19,983 nt of DNA, taken from contig JAEOTN010000555.1 of the NCBI GenBank assembly GCA_016839865.1, positions 1-19,983 of the forward strand, given 5' to 3'. Under the pieces are notes generated by a model that was given only the letters and a program-made list of their open reading frames with translations, ran no database searches and was not told the DNA's origin. Source of the DNA: Promethearchaeota archaeon (GTDB lineage: Archaea > Asgardarchaeota > Lokiarchaeia > Sigynarchaeales > MK-D1). Shown piece after piece: positions 1 to 6,765 of this stretch (positions within the stretch are counted from its first letter, which is position 1; every line of letters starts with the position of its first letter). The position numbers were made by a program, and so were the translations under genes.

Positions 1-75
1 CGGAGCATTCAAACGATTAGCTTTGGTTGTATAAATGCGCGGAATTAGGATGTATACCAAACCGAAATGGATGAT

Positions 76-102
76 TGGTCAATAAAAATGATAGATTGAC
101 CA
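76..102. repeat. 8-bp inverted repeat upstream of thioredoxin gene
   Basis: TGGTCAAT at 76-83 and ATTGACCA at 95-102 are perfect reverse complements separated by an 11-nt AT-rich loop. The repeat lies about 80 nt before the thioredoxin start, in a stretch with no convincing gene. It could be an operator, or a hairpin ending a gene to the left of the window. An 8-bp match is only modestly above chance in AT-rich DNA, so the role is open. Confidence 0.3.
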
Positions 103-183
103 TGACAGGTCTAGCAAAGACTATATGGTTTGAGAAAAAAAGACAATTAATTAACTATGAAATTTACTGATAGGTAACATAAA

Positions 184-630
184 ATGAGTGATGAAGAAGA
201 AGTACGAAAAATTCGTGAACAAAAAGAGGAATTATTGAAGAAAATGATATCTATGCCACAAGAAATTTTCCATATAGATTCGGTCGACCAATTTAACGAC
301 ATAATCGAAAAATATAAGGACCAGATCATTGTAATCGACTTTTGGGCAGAGTGGTGCGGACCTTGCAAGATGTTCGGGCCAATATTTGAACAAGTTCAGA
401 AATCCGAATGGGGACAGAAGTTTATTTTTGCAAAGTTGGATACCGAGAAACTTCCAGGTATTTCCCAGCAACTCCAAGTTATGGGCATCCCATTAGTGAT
501 GTTTATTAAAGGTAAGAAAGAACTATTCCGACAAGCTGGTGCCATGCAACGTGGGCAATTCGAAATGCTACTCGGTCGAGTGAAAGAAGCAGTAGATAAA
601 ATGGAATCAGGTTCTCCAATGCATTCATAG
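184..630 (+). CDS. Thioredoxin-family protein
   Basis: This 148-residue protein is a cytoplasmic dithiol/disulfide oxidoreductase of the thioredoxin fold. The active-site motif WCGPC sits at residues 57-61, preceded by the usual strand (VIDFWAE), and the cis-proline loop GIP is at 101-103. Both are diagnostic. About 30 charged residues (EEEVRKIREQKEELLKKM) precede the fold. A short helical extension of this kind is familiar in archaeal thioredoxins and is probably not a signal peptide. No membrane segment is present. The gene starts at ATG 184 and ends 4 nt before the convergent dim1 stop, so it is probably a single-gene transcript. The redox partner cannot be read from the sequence, and no thioredoxin reductase lies nearby. 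Family assignment is very secure; the specific substrate is unknown. Confidence 0.95.
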   Translation: MSDEEEVRKIREQKEELLKKMISMPQEIFHIDSVDQFNDIIEKYKDQIIVIDFWAEWCGPCKMFGPIFEQVQKSEWGQKFIFAKLDTEKLPGISQQLQVMGIPLVMFIKGKKELFRQAGAMQRGQFEMLLGRVKEAVDKMESGSPMHS

Positions 631-634
631 ATAC

Positions 635-1507
635 TTATTTATTTTTGTGTAACAATTGGGTAAACAATTCCCAAATCTCTAATGGCGTTAATTGCCATAC
701 TCTCTTATTTTTCAAATTTACTGGAATTTCATCTTCTGAATCAAATTCCTTAAGAAGACACAATTCTGGGAAATTTTTCAGGTTCTTTTTCAGAAATGAG
801 ATCGCTTTCGGGATGATTTTATTTTTATAGGGAAATATTCCTGCAAGAAACTCGATAAATGCGGGAACGTGGGGATTTTCAAGAAAATCATCCTTAAAAT
901 TGAGTTTAATAATTCCACTTTCTACATCCGGTTGTGGATAGAAATCAAACCGTGATACTTTTCGTAAGTCCTCAATATTGAAAAATAATTGAGATATCAC
1001 GCTAAGTCTTCCATATCCTTTGGCTTTTGGAGGGGCTTTCATCCGGTTGATGAATTCCTCCTGGAGCATTAAAATAATTAACTCAGCTTTTTCTTCAGAA
1101 GTTACGATTTTTTGGATTAAAGGTCCTGATATATGATAAGGAACATTGGAAATCAGTTTTGTATGCTTAGGAAATGATGAGAACTTCAAAACGTCTTGAG
1201 TAATCAAGGTAAAATTCTTGTTTGAACCTAATTTACCACCCAAATATTGACTGATTTTCTTATCGATTTCAACAGCACAAACAAGACTAGCCTTTTCCAC
1301 CAACTTTAGGGTTAGGCTACCGAATCCAGGGCCAATTTCTAGAACTGTGTCCTTCTCCGAGTCTAAATCTGCTTGATCAACAATAAAATTCGCTACTTGT
1401 TCATTGATTAAGAAACATTGTCCTTGTTTTTTTCTTATGACAATTCCATTTTGTTGAGATATCCGAACGATTTCTTCTTTGTGATTTTGGAATTGCATGT
1501 GGACCAT
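635..1507 (-). CDS. ksgA: rRNA adenine dimethyltransferase (Dim1/KsgA family)
   Basis: The 290-residue product matches the S-adenosylmethionine-dependent enzyme that dimethylates two adjacent adenosines in the 3' hairpin of 16S rRNA, a late step in small-subunit assembly. Near the N-terminus is the family's GQ-x-FL start motif (GQCFLIN, 29-35). The SAM-binding loop LEIGPGFGSLT is at 56-66, an acidic strand end AVEID at 78-82, and the catalytic motif NVPYHIS (NxPY type) at 121-127. Length is usual for the family. It is the last gene of the L21e-rpo4-DUF655-dim1 operon. Its ATG at 1507 directly abuts the DUF655 stop codon (zero-nucleotide gap), implying translational coupling. A second ATG three codons in is an alternative start. 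This gene order is conserved in many archaea, which supports the call. Confidence 0.95.
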   Translation of the reverse strand: MVHMQFQNHKEEIVRISQQNGIVIRKKQGQCFLINEQVANFIVDQADLDSEKDTVLEIGPGFGSLTLKLVEKASLVCAVEIDKKISQYLGGKLGSNKNFTLITQDVLKFSSFPKHTKLISNVPYHISGPLIQKIVTSEEKAELIILMLQEEFINRMKAPPKAKGYGRLSVISQLFFNIEDLRKVSRFDFYPQPDVESGIIKLNFKDDFLENPHVPAFIEFLAGIFPYKNKIIPKAISFLKKNLKNFPELCLLKEFDSEDEIPVNLKNKRVWQLTPLEIWELFTQLLHKNK

Positions 1508-2242
1508 TCAGAAGCGTTTTTGATACGGTTTTTTGTATGAACGGTTTCCATGAGGCCGTCCTCCCTCACTTGGTTGCTTGGGTTTACGTCTTTTCACAAA
1601 TAAATAGTGTTTTTCTTCATCATCAATGATTTCATTTAAGATCCGTTTAGCAATCAAGTTTTTGATGTTATGAATACTTTTAATTTGTTCATCAAAATCT
1701 TTGTAAGATTCAAATGGAACTTTATTTCTATGATCGATTATTTCCCACAGTAATTTTTGACCTACACCTGGTAATAAATTCAATTTGTGTCTTTTTGTTG
1801 TAATTGGTCCTGCAGTATTAAGAAAAGTTACATATAGAGGTTCCGATTCCTCTAAATGCATCTCAATAGTACTTTGGAGAAGATCTTTCCCTGTTTGGGT
1901 CAATTTATGATATTTTAATCGTTTTCGAACCTTCCCAACGATGCTATCAGGACCTAAAACGACTCTATCCTGAAGTTTTATTTCGGCTCCTCGTTTGTAA
2001 GATAACTCAAAGAGATTGAAATCTGGAGTTTCGATCGCTTGAACTAGTGGAAATTGACCACTTCTTCCTTGACTAATATGTCCATGTTCCAAAACATCTA
2101 AGATATAGATCACTGTGCCAGATGGTAAGCTAAATTCTCTCGGTTTCTTATAATGACTCCCTTTGTAGTTCCGGTTGTTTCGATTTTGGGATCGATTATT
2201 ATAATATTTTTTCTTATTATCTGAATATCGTCTATCTGACAT
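1508..2242 (-). CDS. DUF655 family RNA-binding-like protein
   Basis: This 244-residue protein belongs to the archaeal DUF655 family. The recognisable core runs from YILDVLEHG (46-54) through the IxxRIxY-like strand region (VGKVRKRLKYHKLT, about 102-115). It continues to a helix-hairpin-helix segment, LNLLPGVGQKLLWEII (154-169), and the PFESYKDF stretch after it. The helix-hairpin-helix and the flanking basic, low-complexity tails (Asn/Arg/Tyr/Lys-rich residues 1-35 and Lys/Arg/Pro-rich 217-244) suggest nucleic-acid binding. The biochemical function of the family is not established. Its position between rpo4 and dim1 is the standard archaeal neighbourhood and points to transcription, translation or ribosome assembly. 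Unlike its neighbours it is preceded by a 228-bp gap, so it may have its own promoter. The tails look longer than in a minimal family member. Confidence 0.9.
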   Translation of the reverse strand: MSDRRYSDNKKKYYNNRSQNRNNRNYKGSHYKKPREFSLPSGTVIYILDVLEHGHISQGRSGQFPLVQAIETPDFNLFELSYKRGAEIKLQDRVVLGPDSIVGKVRKRLKYHKLTQTGKDLLQSTIEMHLEESEPLYVTFLNTAGPITTKRHKLNLLPGVGQKLLWEIIDHRNKVPFESYKDFDEQIKSIHNIKNLIAKRILNEIIDDEEKHYLFVKRRKPKQPSEGGRPHGNRSYKKPYQKRF

Positions 2243-2470
2243 GGTATTTCACTTTATGATCTAACTATTCGTATACTGAGCGAATTATCAAGGATGGAAT
2301 ATTAAACCATTCCAAAACATTAAGGACCTTGCAAAAATCGTTCTACTATACGCTTTCTTATCGGCTTTTAACATATCACTCCGTTTGGTCCTTTAAGACA
2401 ATTAAAACTAGATTTGTCGAGGTACTCCAAGTTTCTAGTGAAAAGAACTATTTAATCTTATGGTCGGGCT
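2243..2470 (-). other. 228-bp intergenic gap inside the L21e-rpo4 / DUF655-dim1 gene series
   Basis: No open reading frame or tRNA/C-D box signature is evident here. The gap holds two inverted repeats. TGGAAT (2295-2300) pairs with ATTCCA (2309-2314) across an 8-nt loop. AAGGACC (2322-2328) pairs with GGTCCTT (2387-2393) across 58 nt. On the minus strand an AT-rich TTTAATA element lies about 60 nt before the DUF655 start and could serve as a TATA box. Read as RNA, the second repeat could close a structured element. The gap is large for an operon whose other junctions are 0-8 nt, so it probably holds a promoter, a processing site or a small RNA. Confidence 0.35.
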
Positions 2471-2818
2471 CTATTTTGCTAGGTCATGGAGTTTATTGAT
2501 AAGATTATTGAGTTCACTATCCTCAAGTTTGGATGCCTTTAGATCCTTTTCCAAGATTACACGGAGTTCTTCAATGGTGGATGGCAAAATATTGATTATC
2601 TGAATAGCTTGTGATTCATCCAAATTGTAGGATTTCATGAGCATTTTTTTGATTTTATCAATTTTTTTTACCGATACCTTAGAAAATGTTCGTGCATAAA
2701 TCAAGCTACTTTCCTGAAAAGAATCAAATTCCCCTTTTCTTTTCTTGTGAAGATCCTCTAAAACTTCGAGAACCTCAGGAATTGTCATTGTTTTTTTTTC
2801 TAAGATTTTGCGAACCAT
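2471..2818 (-). CDS. rpoF: DNA-directed RNA polymerase subunit Rpo4 (RpoF)
   Basis: The 115-residue product matches archaeal Rpo4/RpoF, the homologue of eukaryotic Rpb4. With Rpo7 it forms the stalk of archaeal RNA polymerase, which helps promoter melting and binds nascent RNA. Evidence is the short length, the N-terminal segment ending in MTIPEVLEVLEDL (11-23) and the all-helical remainder. The characteristic C-terminal HRDC-like segment (QIINILPSTIEELRVILEKD) carries the family's N-x-P-x-T-x-EEL pattern. The position directly downstream of L21e (8-nt gap) is the classic archaeal arrangement and strongly supports an otherwise weakly conserved family. The Rpo7 partner is not in the window. 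The start ATG at 2818 gives a normal-length protein. Confidence 0.9.
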   Translation of the reverse strand: MVRKILEKKTMTIPEVLEVLEDLHKKRKGEFDSFQESSLIYARTFSKVSVKKIDKIKKMLMKSYNLDESQAIQIINILPSTIEELRVILEKDLKASKLEDSELNNLINKLHDLAK

Positions 2819-2826
2819 GTTCTTCC

Positions 2827-3153
2827 CTATTTCTTCTTCTTTGGTTTATTTTTTTGATGATAAGCATTTAATCTTAAGTGCTCTTTGCCTAAAATCAGTG
2901 TTTTTTCCTTATTTTGGTCTTTTACTGCGATTTCGTAGCAACGTCCCCGTTTTCCAATTATCGTTCCTGTTTTCCCGTGGAATCGACGATGTGGAAAACC
3001 TCGTTTCTGATAAGCGGGATCTCCAATTACGTCGACCTTATCTCCAATCTTGTATTTCACAAGAAATCTACGTAGGCTTTTCAGACCTCGGTCTCGGACA
3101 TTTTTCCGAAGGATGCTTCTTGACTTAGTTCTATATCCATGATGCTTAACCAT
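2827..3153 (-). CDS. rpl21e: 50S ribosomal protein L21e
   Basis: This 108-residue protein is the archaeal/eukaryotic large-subunit ribosomal protein eL21. The family pattern is clear. An N-terminal GYRTKSRSILRK stretch is followed by a YKIGDKVDVIGDPAYQKRGF strand region and then the core HRRFHGKTGTIIGKRG (SH3-like beta barrel that contacts 23S rRNA). A C-terminal lysine-rich tail (KNKPKKKK) is typical of rRNA-binding proteins. It is the first gene of the operon leading to rpo4, DUF655 and dim1. A GGTGA Shine-Dalgarno-like sequence lies 7 nt before the ATG (minus strand, 3161-3165), with an archaeal TATA/BRE promoter about 45 nt upstream. Nothing looks broken. Confidence 0.95.
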   Translation of the reverse strand: MVKHHGYRTKSRSILRKNVRDRGLKSLRRFLVKYKIGDKVDVIGDPAYQKRGFPHRRFHGKTGTIIGKRGRCYEIAVKDQNKEKTLILGKEHLRLNAYHQKNKPKKKK

Positions 3154-3198
3154 AAAAGCGTCACCAGAGTTGTGTTAAAAAAGTGAATAATCCCTTTT

Positions 3199-3213
3199 GT
3201 ATAAACTTTTTCA
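3199..3213 (-). promoter_or_regulatory. Candidate archaeal promoter (BRE + TATA) for the L21e operon
   Basis: On the minus strand the sequence GAAAAAGTTTATAC contains an A-rich BRE-like run followed by a TTTATA box. The box lies about 46-52 nt before the L21e ATG. Start of transcription about 26 nt downstream of the box would leave a leader of roughly 20-25 nt containing the GGTGA ribosome-binding site. The box falls between the Pus10 stop and L21e, so the ribosomal operon can be expressed separately from pus10. This is read from sequence only. Confidence 0.5.
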
Positions 3214-4602
3214 TACCTTTCCAACATCAATTATATCGAGTTCAGCACATTTGAGGGGTACTCCGAATAATTCAGCTAATGATGGTTTGGTTCTCCCCTC
3301 ATCTCCCGATATAAATTCTTTAATGTATGTTCCCCCCATCGCTTTAATTTTCGACCGGAAGTGGTATTTATTTATCCATTTAAATTCAATCTCGTATATA
3401 CTTCGTTTACGTGTGAGATCAGCTCTACGGTGAACTACTCGTAACGGTGTTCTCTGTTGTAAGGGTTGTTCTGTAACTTTCGTAATTATATTCGGTACTA
3501 GTGATCTGAAATGCTTCCTATCTAATTTTTCATCGCTTTTAATTAATGCATTATAGGTTTTTGTGGTGGATTCCCCGCTAGATTTCAAGAGTTTAATTTC
3601 AGAGCGCGGAACTATTTCTAGATCAATAATTTCTACTTTTTTCCCGTCCGACTTCTTCAATTGAGTTTGAATCTTATGTAAATCGAGGGTTCGGATTTTC
3701 GGTTCCTTTAATTCTATAATAAATGGACGTCCCGTTCCAATACAACGAGCATCAATATCTTCTCTCCCTGCACCATGAAATACTGATTTTTCCGACTGAG
3801 AATAGCGAACAAATAACGGACTAATGAGTTCCTCAACACTGGTAGGATATTGTTTTCCAGTAAAATCGCATTCTTTGCATCCATTTCCCCGACACTGCTT
3901 GTGAGGCCAGTGGGTTTGTGGAATGCCTCGTAAATATTTCTTATATTTCCCTTTAATACACAATGGGTTAGACGAGATGGAAACACTATGGTGCTGGCTT
4001 TCTACATTTAGGTGAATAATTAATTCGGGCAGGTTAAATTCGACTGGTTTCTTCCAAATGCTTTCAAGTTGTTTCCCCAACACTCGATTTATGTTTTTTT
4101 TTAGTGATTCTCCCGTGTTTATACTCAATCTAGCTCGAAATTCGTCTTCTTTGTCTAAAATCTTTGCGCTTACACTCGTTCCTACTAAATAATTAGAAAA
4201 CTCATAGATTTCAGCAGTTTGTACTATTTCTTGAACAATTTTTTCTGTTTTGGCAAATGTATTTGAACATAAATAGCAGGAAAAATCTGTTGTGAATTGG
4301 CAATCTGAATCAAATTTATTTGCTACTAATTTTGCTGGGGTATAATCAGCATTCACTGCAATTTTCTTTACCAAATCCAAGTTTGCAATGAAAATTTCAT
4401 CATTGTCACTTGTATCATTTAATTTTTCATTATATTCTAATAATAGGGTATTGTAGAGGGAGTGTGCTCGTTCACTATTCGACAATCCCGTTCCTAAATA
4501 AGCAAACTGTCGGCCAAAACACTCAGCACACAATTTATACTCTGAAATCATTTTTTTTGCGATATCTAAAATTAAGTAGTTAGTTTCCAAATAGCATCCC
4601 AT
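3211..4602 (-). CDS. pus10: tRNA pseudouridine synthase Pus10
   Basis: The 463-residue protein matches Pus10, which makes pseudouridine at position 55 (and in many archaea 54) of the tRNA T-loop. The N-terminal half carries the zinc-binding CxxC pairs, C25/C28 within CAECFGRQFAYLG and C109/C112, expected of the Pus10 N-terminal/THUMP-like module. A further C237-x4-C-x2-C245 knot lies in CRGNGCKECDFTGK. The catalytic domain contains HGAGREDIDARCIGTGRPF (276-294), where an aspartate at 282 or 284 is the expected nucleophile. The C-terminal part ends with TYIKEFISGDEGRTKPSL and LDIIDVGKV, a typical ending of the catalytic fold. Length is usual for archaeal Pus10. It is transcribed divergently from the CPBP-like gene at 4673 and lies upstream of the L21e operon, with a 57-nt gap. 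Confidence 0.95.
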   Translation of the reverse strand: MGCYLETNYLILDIAKKMISEYKLCAECFGRQFAYLGTGLSNSERAHSLYNTLLLEYNEKLNDTSDNDEIFIANLDLVKKIAVNADYTPAKLVANKFDSDCQFTTDFSCYLCSNTFAKTEKIVQEIVQTAEIYEFSNYLVGTSVSAKILDKEDEFRARLSINTGESLKKNINRVLGKQLESIWKKPVEFNLPELIIHLNVESQHHSVSISSNPLCIKGKYKKYLRGIPQTHWPHKQCRGNGCKECDFTGKQYPTSVEELISPLFVRYSQSEKSVFHGAGREDIDARCIGTGRPFIIELKEPKIRTLDLHKIQTQLKKSDGKKVEIIDLEIVPRSEIKLLKSSGESTTKTYNALIKSDEKLDRKHFRSLVPNIITKVTEQPLQQRTPLRVVHRRADLTRKRSIYEIEFKWINKYHFRSKIKAMGGTYIKEFISGDEGRTKPSLAELFGVPLKCAELDIIDVGKV

Positions 4603-4672
4603 CTATGAATAAAATAGCATATAAACAGAAACATTAAACGTTTTTCCATATTATACATAAAAGAACATTACC
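4603..4672. promoter_or_regulatory. Divergent promoter region between pus10 and the CPBP-like gene
   Basis: This 70-nt AT-rich spacer separates two divergently transcribed genes and must hold both promoters unless they start inside genes. TATA-like elements are visible for each direction: GTTTATATGC on the minus strand (about 4617-4627) and TTATACATAAAAG on the plus strand (4651-4663). Their short distances to the start codons suggest leaderless or nearly leaderless transcripts, although each box is somewhat closer to its ATG than ideal. Confidence 0.35.
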
Positions 4673-5806
4673 ATGTCTGAAGAGATTCCTCCTCCAACTG
4701 AGAAAAAGAAATGTCCAAAATGTTCTCGAGAATTACCTATTGATGCGCATTTTTGCCAAAGTTGTCAATATTCATTTAGCAATACTCTCGCTAATTCCGA
4801 AACCAATGTTAATTCTCAGTGGCGACGTGTAAAAAAACGCATAAAACAACAAAACAGTACTGTGGGTAAAACCAAGTCGAAATCCATTTTACGTACATGT
4901 ACAAATTGTAATGCAGTAGTCGATTCGATTGTATTAGAACAATGCCCCCTATGTATGCATGGACTCCCTTCTTTACCCCCGACTCAAAAGGATCAGTTAG
5001 ATCGAATGTTGTTTACTGGGAAAAAACTCGTATCTGAAAAAGAAATGAGAATTGATCGCAATGTCTGGACGAGTTGGAAGGAAATTTTCAATGTAATCTT
5101 CAGCTCCTTGCTAATATTCGTTTTAGCAGCATTAGTGGACTATGTTCTTGCTTTTCAAGAAGCTAGTTTCGATCCTGAATTATTTGTTTTACTACGGGGA
5201 TTGATTAATTTGGGTGCTTTTGTGACCTTAGGTATCTATCCATTTGTCTATGTACGTTTAAACAAACTAAAATGGGAAAAAATTGGATTTAAATCGAATA
5301 AACTTCTGTTTTGCATCCTTGTTGGGGTAGTAGGCGGCGGCATGTTATACTTCTCAGAATATGGAATTGAATATCTGATGGATTTCCTTCCTAATATATA
5401 CTTAAATCCAATAGTGAATACCCTATTTGGTAAACCAGAACCCTTAGTGGATTTTACTGCAGTTACTTTTCCTCTTAATTTAGCATTTATTGGAGGATTC
5501 TTACTGGCACAAATAATGGAAGAAATATTGTTTCGTGGAGTACTTCAAAATGGGATCTATGATATAGCAAAGAAAAAGAAGCGATCTAATCCTGGATTGA
5601 GAGGAGTTCTGTTCACTACGCTGATCTATGCTGGTTTTAATTTCTTCTTTAATTTTTCTGGGTATCTTCTTGTATTCAATCTAGCACTATCGCTTATTAC
5701 TGGCATTCTCTATGAGCTATCGAACCGTTCCTTGACGATAGTGATCTCCGCAAAAACAATATATGTCGGCTTAAGCATTCTATTTGCTTTTATACCCCTC
5801 CTCTAA
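4673..5806 (+). CDS. CPBP/CAAX-protease-like membrane protein with two zinc ribbons
   Basis: This 377-residue protein has a cytosolic N-terminus with two CxxC pairs forming zinc ribbons (C14/C17 with C28/C31, and C76/C79 with C91/C94). About six hydrophobic membrane segments follow, between residues 138 and 377. The C-terminal half resembles the CPBP intramembrane metalloprotease (Abi/CAAX, Rce1-like) fold. It has the first catalytic motif EExxxR at 283-288 (MEEILFRGVLQ). The later motifs normally supply histidines. Here the second motif reads IYAGFNFFF, with N323 where His is expected, and the fourth reads VISAKTIYV, with K361 where His is expected. The protein may therefore be a non-proteolytic relative, for example a membrane scaffold. 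The zinc ribbons suggest protein or nucleic-acid contacts. It is followed after 81 nt by a kinase-like gene on the same strand. Confidence 0.75.
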   Translation: MSEEIPPPTEKKKCPKCSRELPIDAHFCQSCQYSFSNTLANSETNVNSQWRRVKKRIKQQNSTVGKTKSKSILRTCTNCNAVVDSIVLEQCPLCMHGLPSLPPTQKDQLDRMLFTGKKLVSEKEMRIDRNVWTSWKEIFNVIFSSLLIFVLAALVDYVLAFQEASFDPELFVLLRGLINLGAFVTLGIYPFVYVRLNKLKWEKIGFKSNKLLFCILVGVVGGGMLYFSEYGIEYLMDFLPNIYLNPIVNTLFGKPEPLVDFTAVTFPLNLAFIGGFLLAQIMEEILFRGVLQNGIYDIAKKKKRSNPGLRGVLFTTLIYAGFNFFFNFSGYLLVFNLALSLITGILYELSNRSLTIVISAKTIYVGLSILFAFIPLL

Positions 5807-5887
5807 CAACACATTAATTCCAAACTTTTTTTGGTGGAAAAACGTACTTAATATTGGAAGAACGAAACAACGTGAGAACGGGAAATA

Positions 5888-6589
5888 ATGGTAAAACGGG
5901 TTAAAAAACAACCCAAAGGTCCTAAAATCATATTTTTTGAAGGGATCCACGGTGTTGGGAAGAGTAGTGTATTTCATGGATTAAAACGACTCTATAGCTC
6001 GACGAAATACAAATTCTACCCAGAACGTTTATTAATGAAGCCCTTGTTTCCATTTGGTTCTCAAGATATTCAAATTGCATTTCGATCAGAGTTACATTTC
6101 CTACAACAGATGATTGAGCGCAATAAACTTATTGAAAACGACCTTTCTAAAAGAAAACGACCTAGCGCATTCATACTAGACCGTTCCGCAATTAGCGTAA
6201 TCATTTATTCCAAATCATTGGGAATCAAGGATAAGGATCTGAAAGTAATTTTAGACCTTTATCGGTCTGTGAATTGGTGCGAGAACATTATGATTTATCT
6301 TTATGCAAAACCCGAAACTCTCCTTACTCGAATAGCTAAACGTGGTAGCTTAGATCCAGAAAGATTGCAGTGGAATGAGGATGATATAAATTACATAAAG
6401 AAATTGGAGAAATACTATTCTATCCACATTAAGAAGATGGAAAATAAAATCCAAGTCATTTCAATCGATACTGAGGGTTGCACCCTGGATAAAGTAATAG
6501 AAATGGTGAAGACTGAACTCGATAAAATTTTACCCCTTGAAATCCCTCCACCAGGTCAAAAACTCATTGATTCTTGGTTAACGCCTTAG
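5888..6589 (+). CDS. Thymidylate kinase-like / deoxynucleoside kinase-like P-loop protein
   Basis: The 233-residue product is a P-loop phosphotransferase of the nucleoside/nucleotide kinase superfamily. Strand IIFFEG leads into the Walker A motif GIHGVGKS (19-26). A DRS motif at 98-100 (FILDRSAIS) matches the D-R-[ST/Y] found in thymidylate kinases and deoxynucleoside kinases. An Arg-containing lid-like segment TRIAKRG is at 147-153. The R-rich helix and lengthy middle region fit a dNMP/deoxynucleoside kinase rather than a GTPase, as there is no NKxD. The exact substrate cannot be assigned. The C-terminal tail is proline-containing and extends past the fold. It sits between the zinc-ribbon CPBP-like protein and the coat-adaptor-like protein, so a signalling or regulatory role is also conceivable. 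The start ATG at 5888 follows a GGGAAA stretch. Confidence 0.75.
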   Translation: MVKRVKKQPKGPKIIFFEGIHGVGKSSVFHGLKRLYSSTKYKFYPERLLMKPLFPFGSQDIQIAFRSELHFLQQMIERNKLIENDLSKRKRPSAFILDRSAISVIIYSKSLGIKDKDLKVILDLYRSVNWCENIMIYLYAKPETLLTRIAKRGSLDPERLQWNEDDINYIKKLEKYYSIHIKKMENKIQVISIDTEGCTLDKVIEMVKTELDKILPLEIPPPGQKLIDSWLTP

Positions 6590-6765
6590 TACACGTTTAT
6601 AAAATTGTAAAAAAAACCTTAACAATATGTGCTACTATCTATTCTATAAGATAGAACACGAGTTGATTTTCGATTTTTGTAGATAGATCATGGATAAATG
6701 AGGTAAAAACTGCAGCTCAAGACATCAATCGCGCAATAAAAAAACAAGATTTCATTCAAGCGAAA
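6590..6765 (+). promoter_or_regulatory. Upstream region with TATA-like box, tiny ORFs and a likely out-of-frame N-terminus
   Basis: A TATA-like TTCTATAAGATAG lies near 6643-6655, overlapping a CTATCT/AGATAG inverted repeat. Transcription about 26 nt downstream would start just before an ATG at 6690. That ATG opens only M-D-K-stop, and a second ATG at 6698 opens M-R-stop. From about 6697 the frame of the downstream gene is open and encodes a plausible helix joined directly to its first ATG at 6766. This suggests the real start is 6690 with a one-base shift in the AAA run at 6696-6698 (see findings). Confidence 0.45.

Noticed and set aside
1..183. Short open frames at the left edge (for example one ending at 48) as the tail of an upstream gene
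   Set aside because: All frames close within about 50 nt and the residues match no family I recognise, so no gene can be supported.
2808..3128. 106-codon plus-strand frame over L21e
   Set aside because: It lies antisense to a certain ribosomal protein gene and has no recognisable motif; it is a shadow.
3714..3986. 90-codon minus-strand frame inside pus10
   Set aside because: It overlaps the secure Pus10 frame on the same strand in another phase and has no family features.
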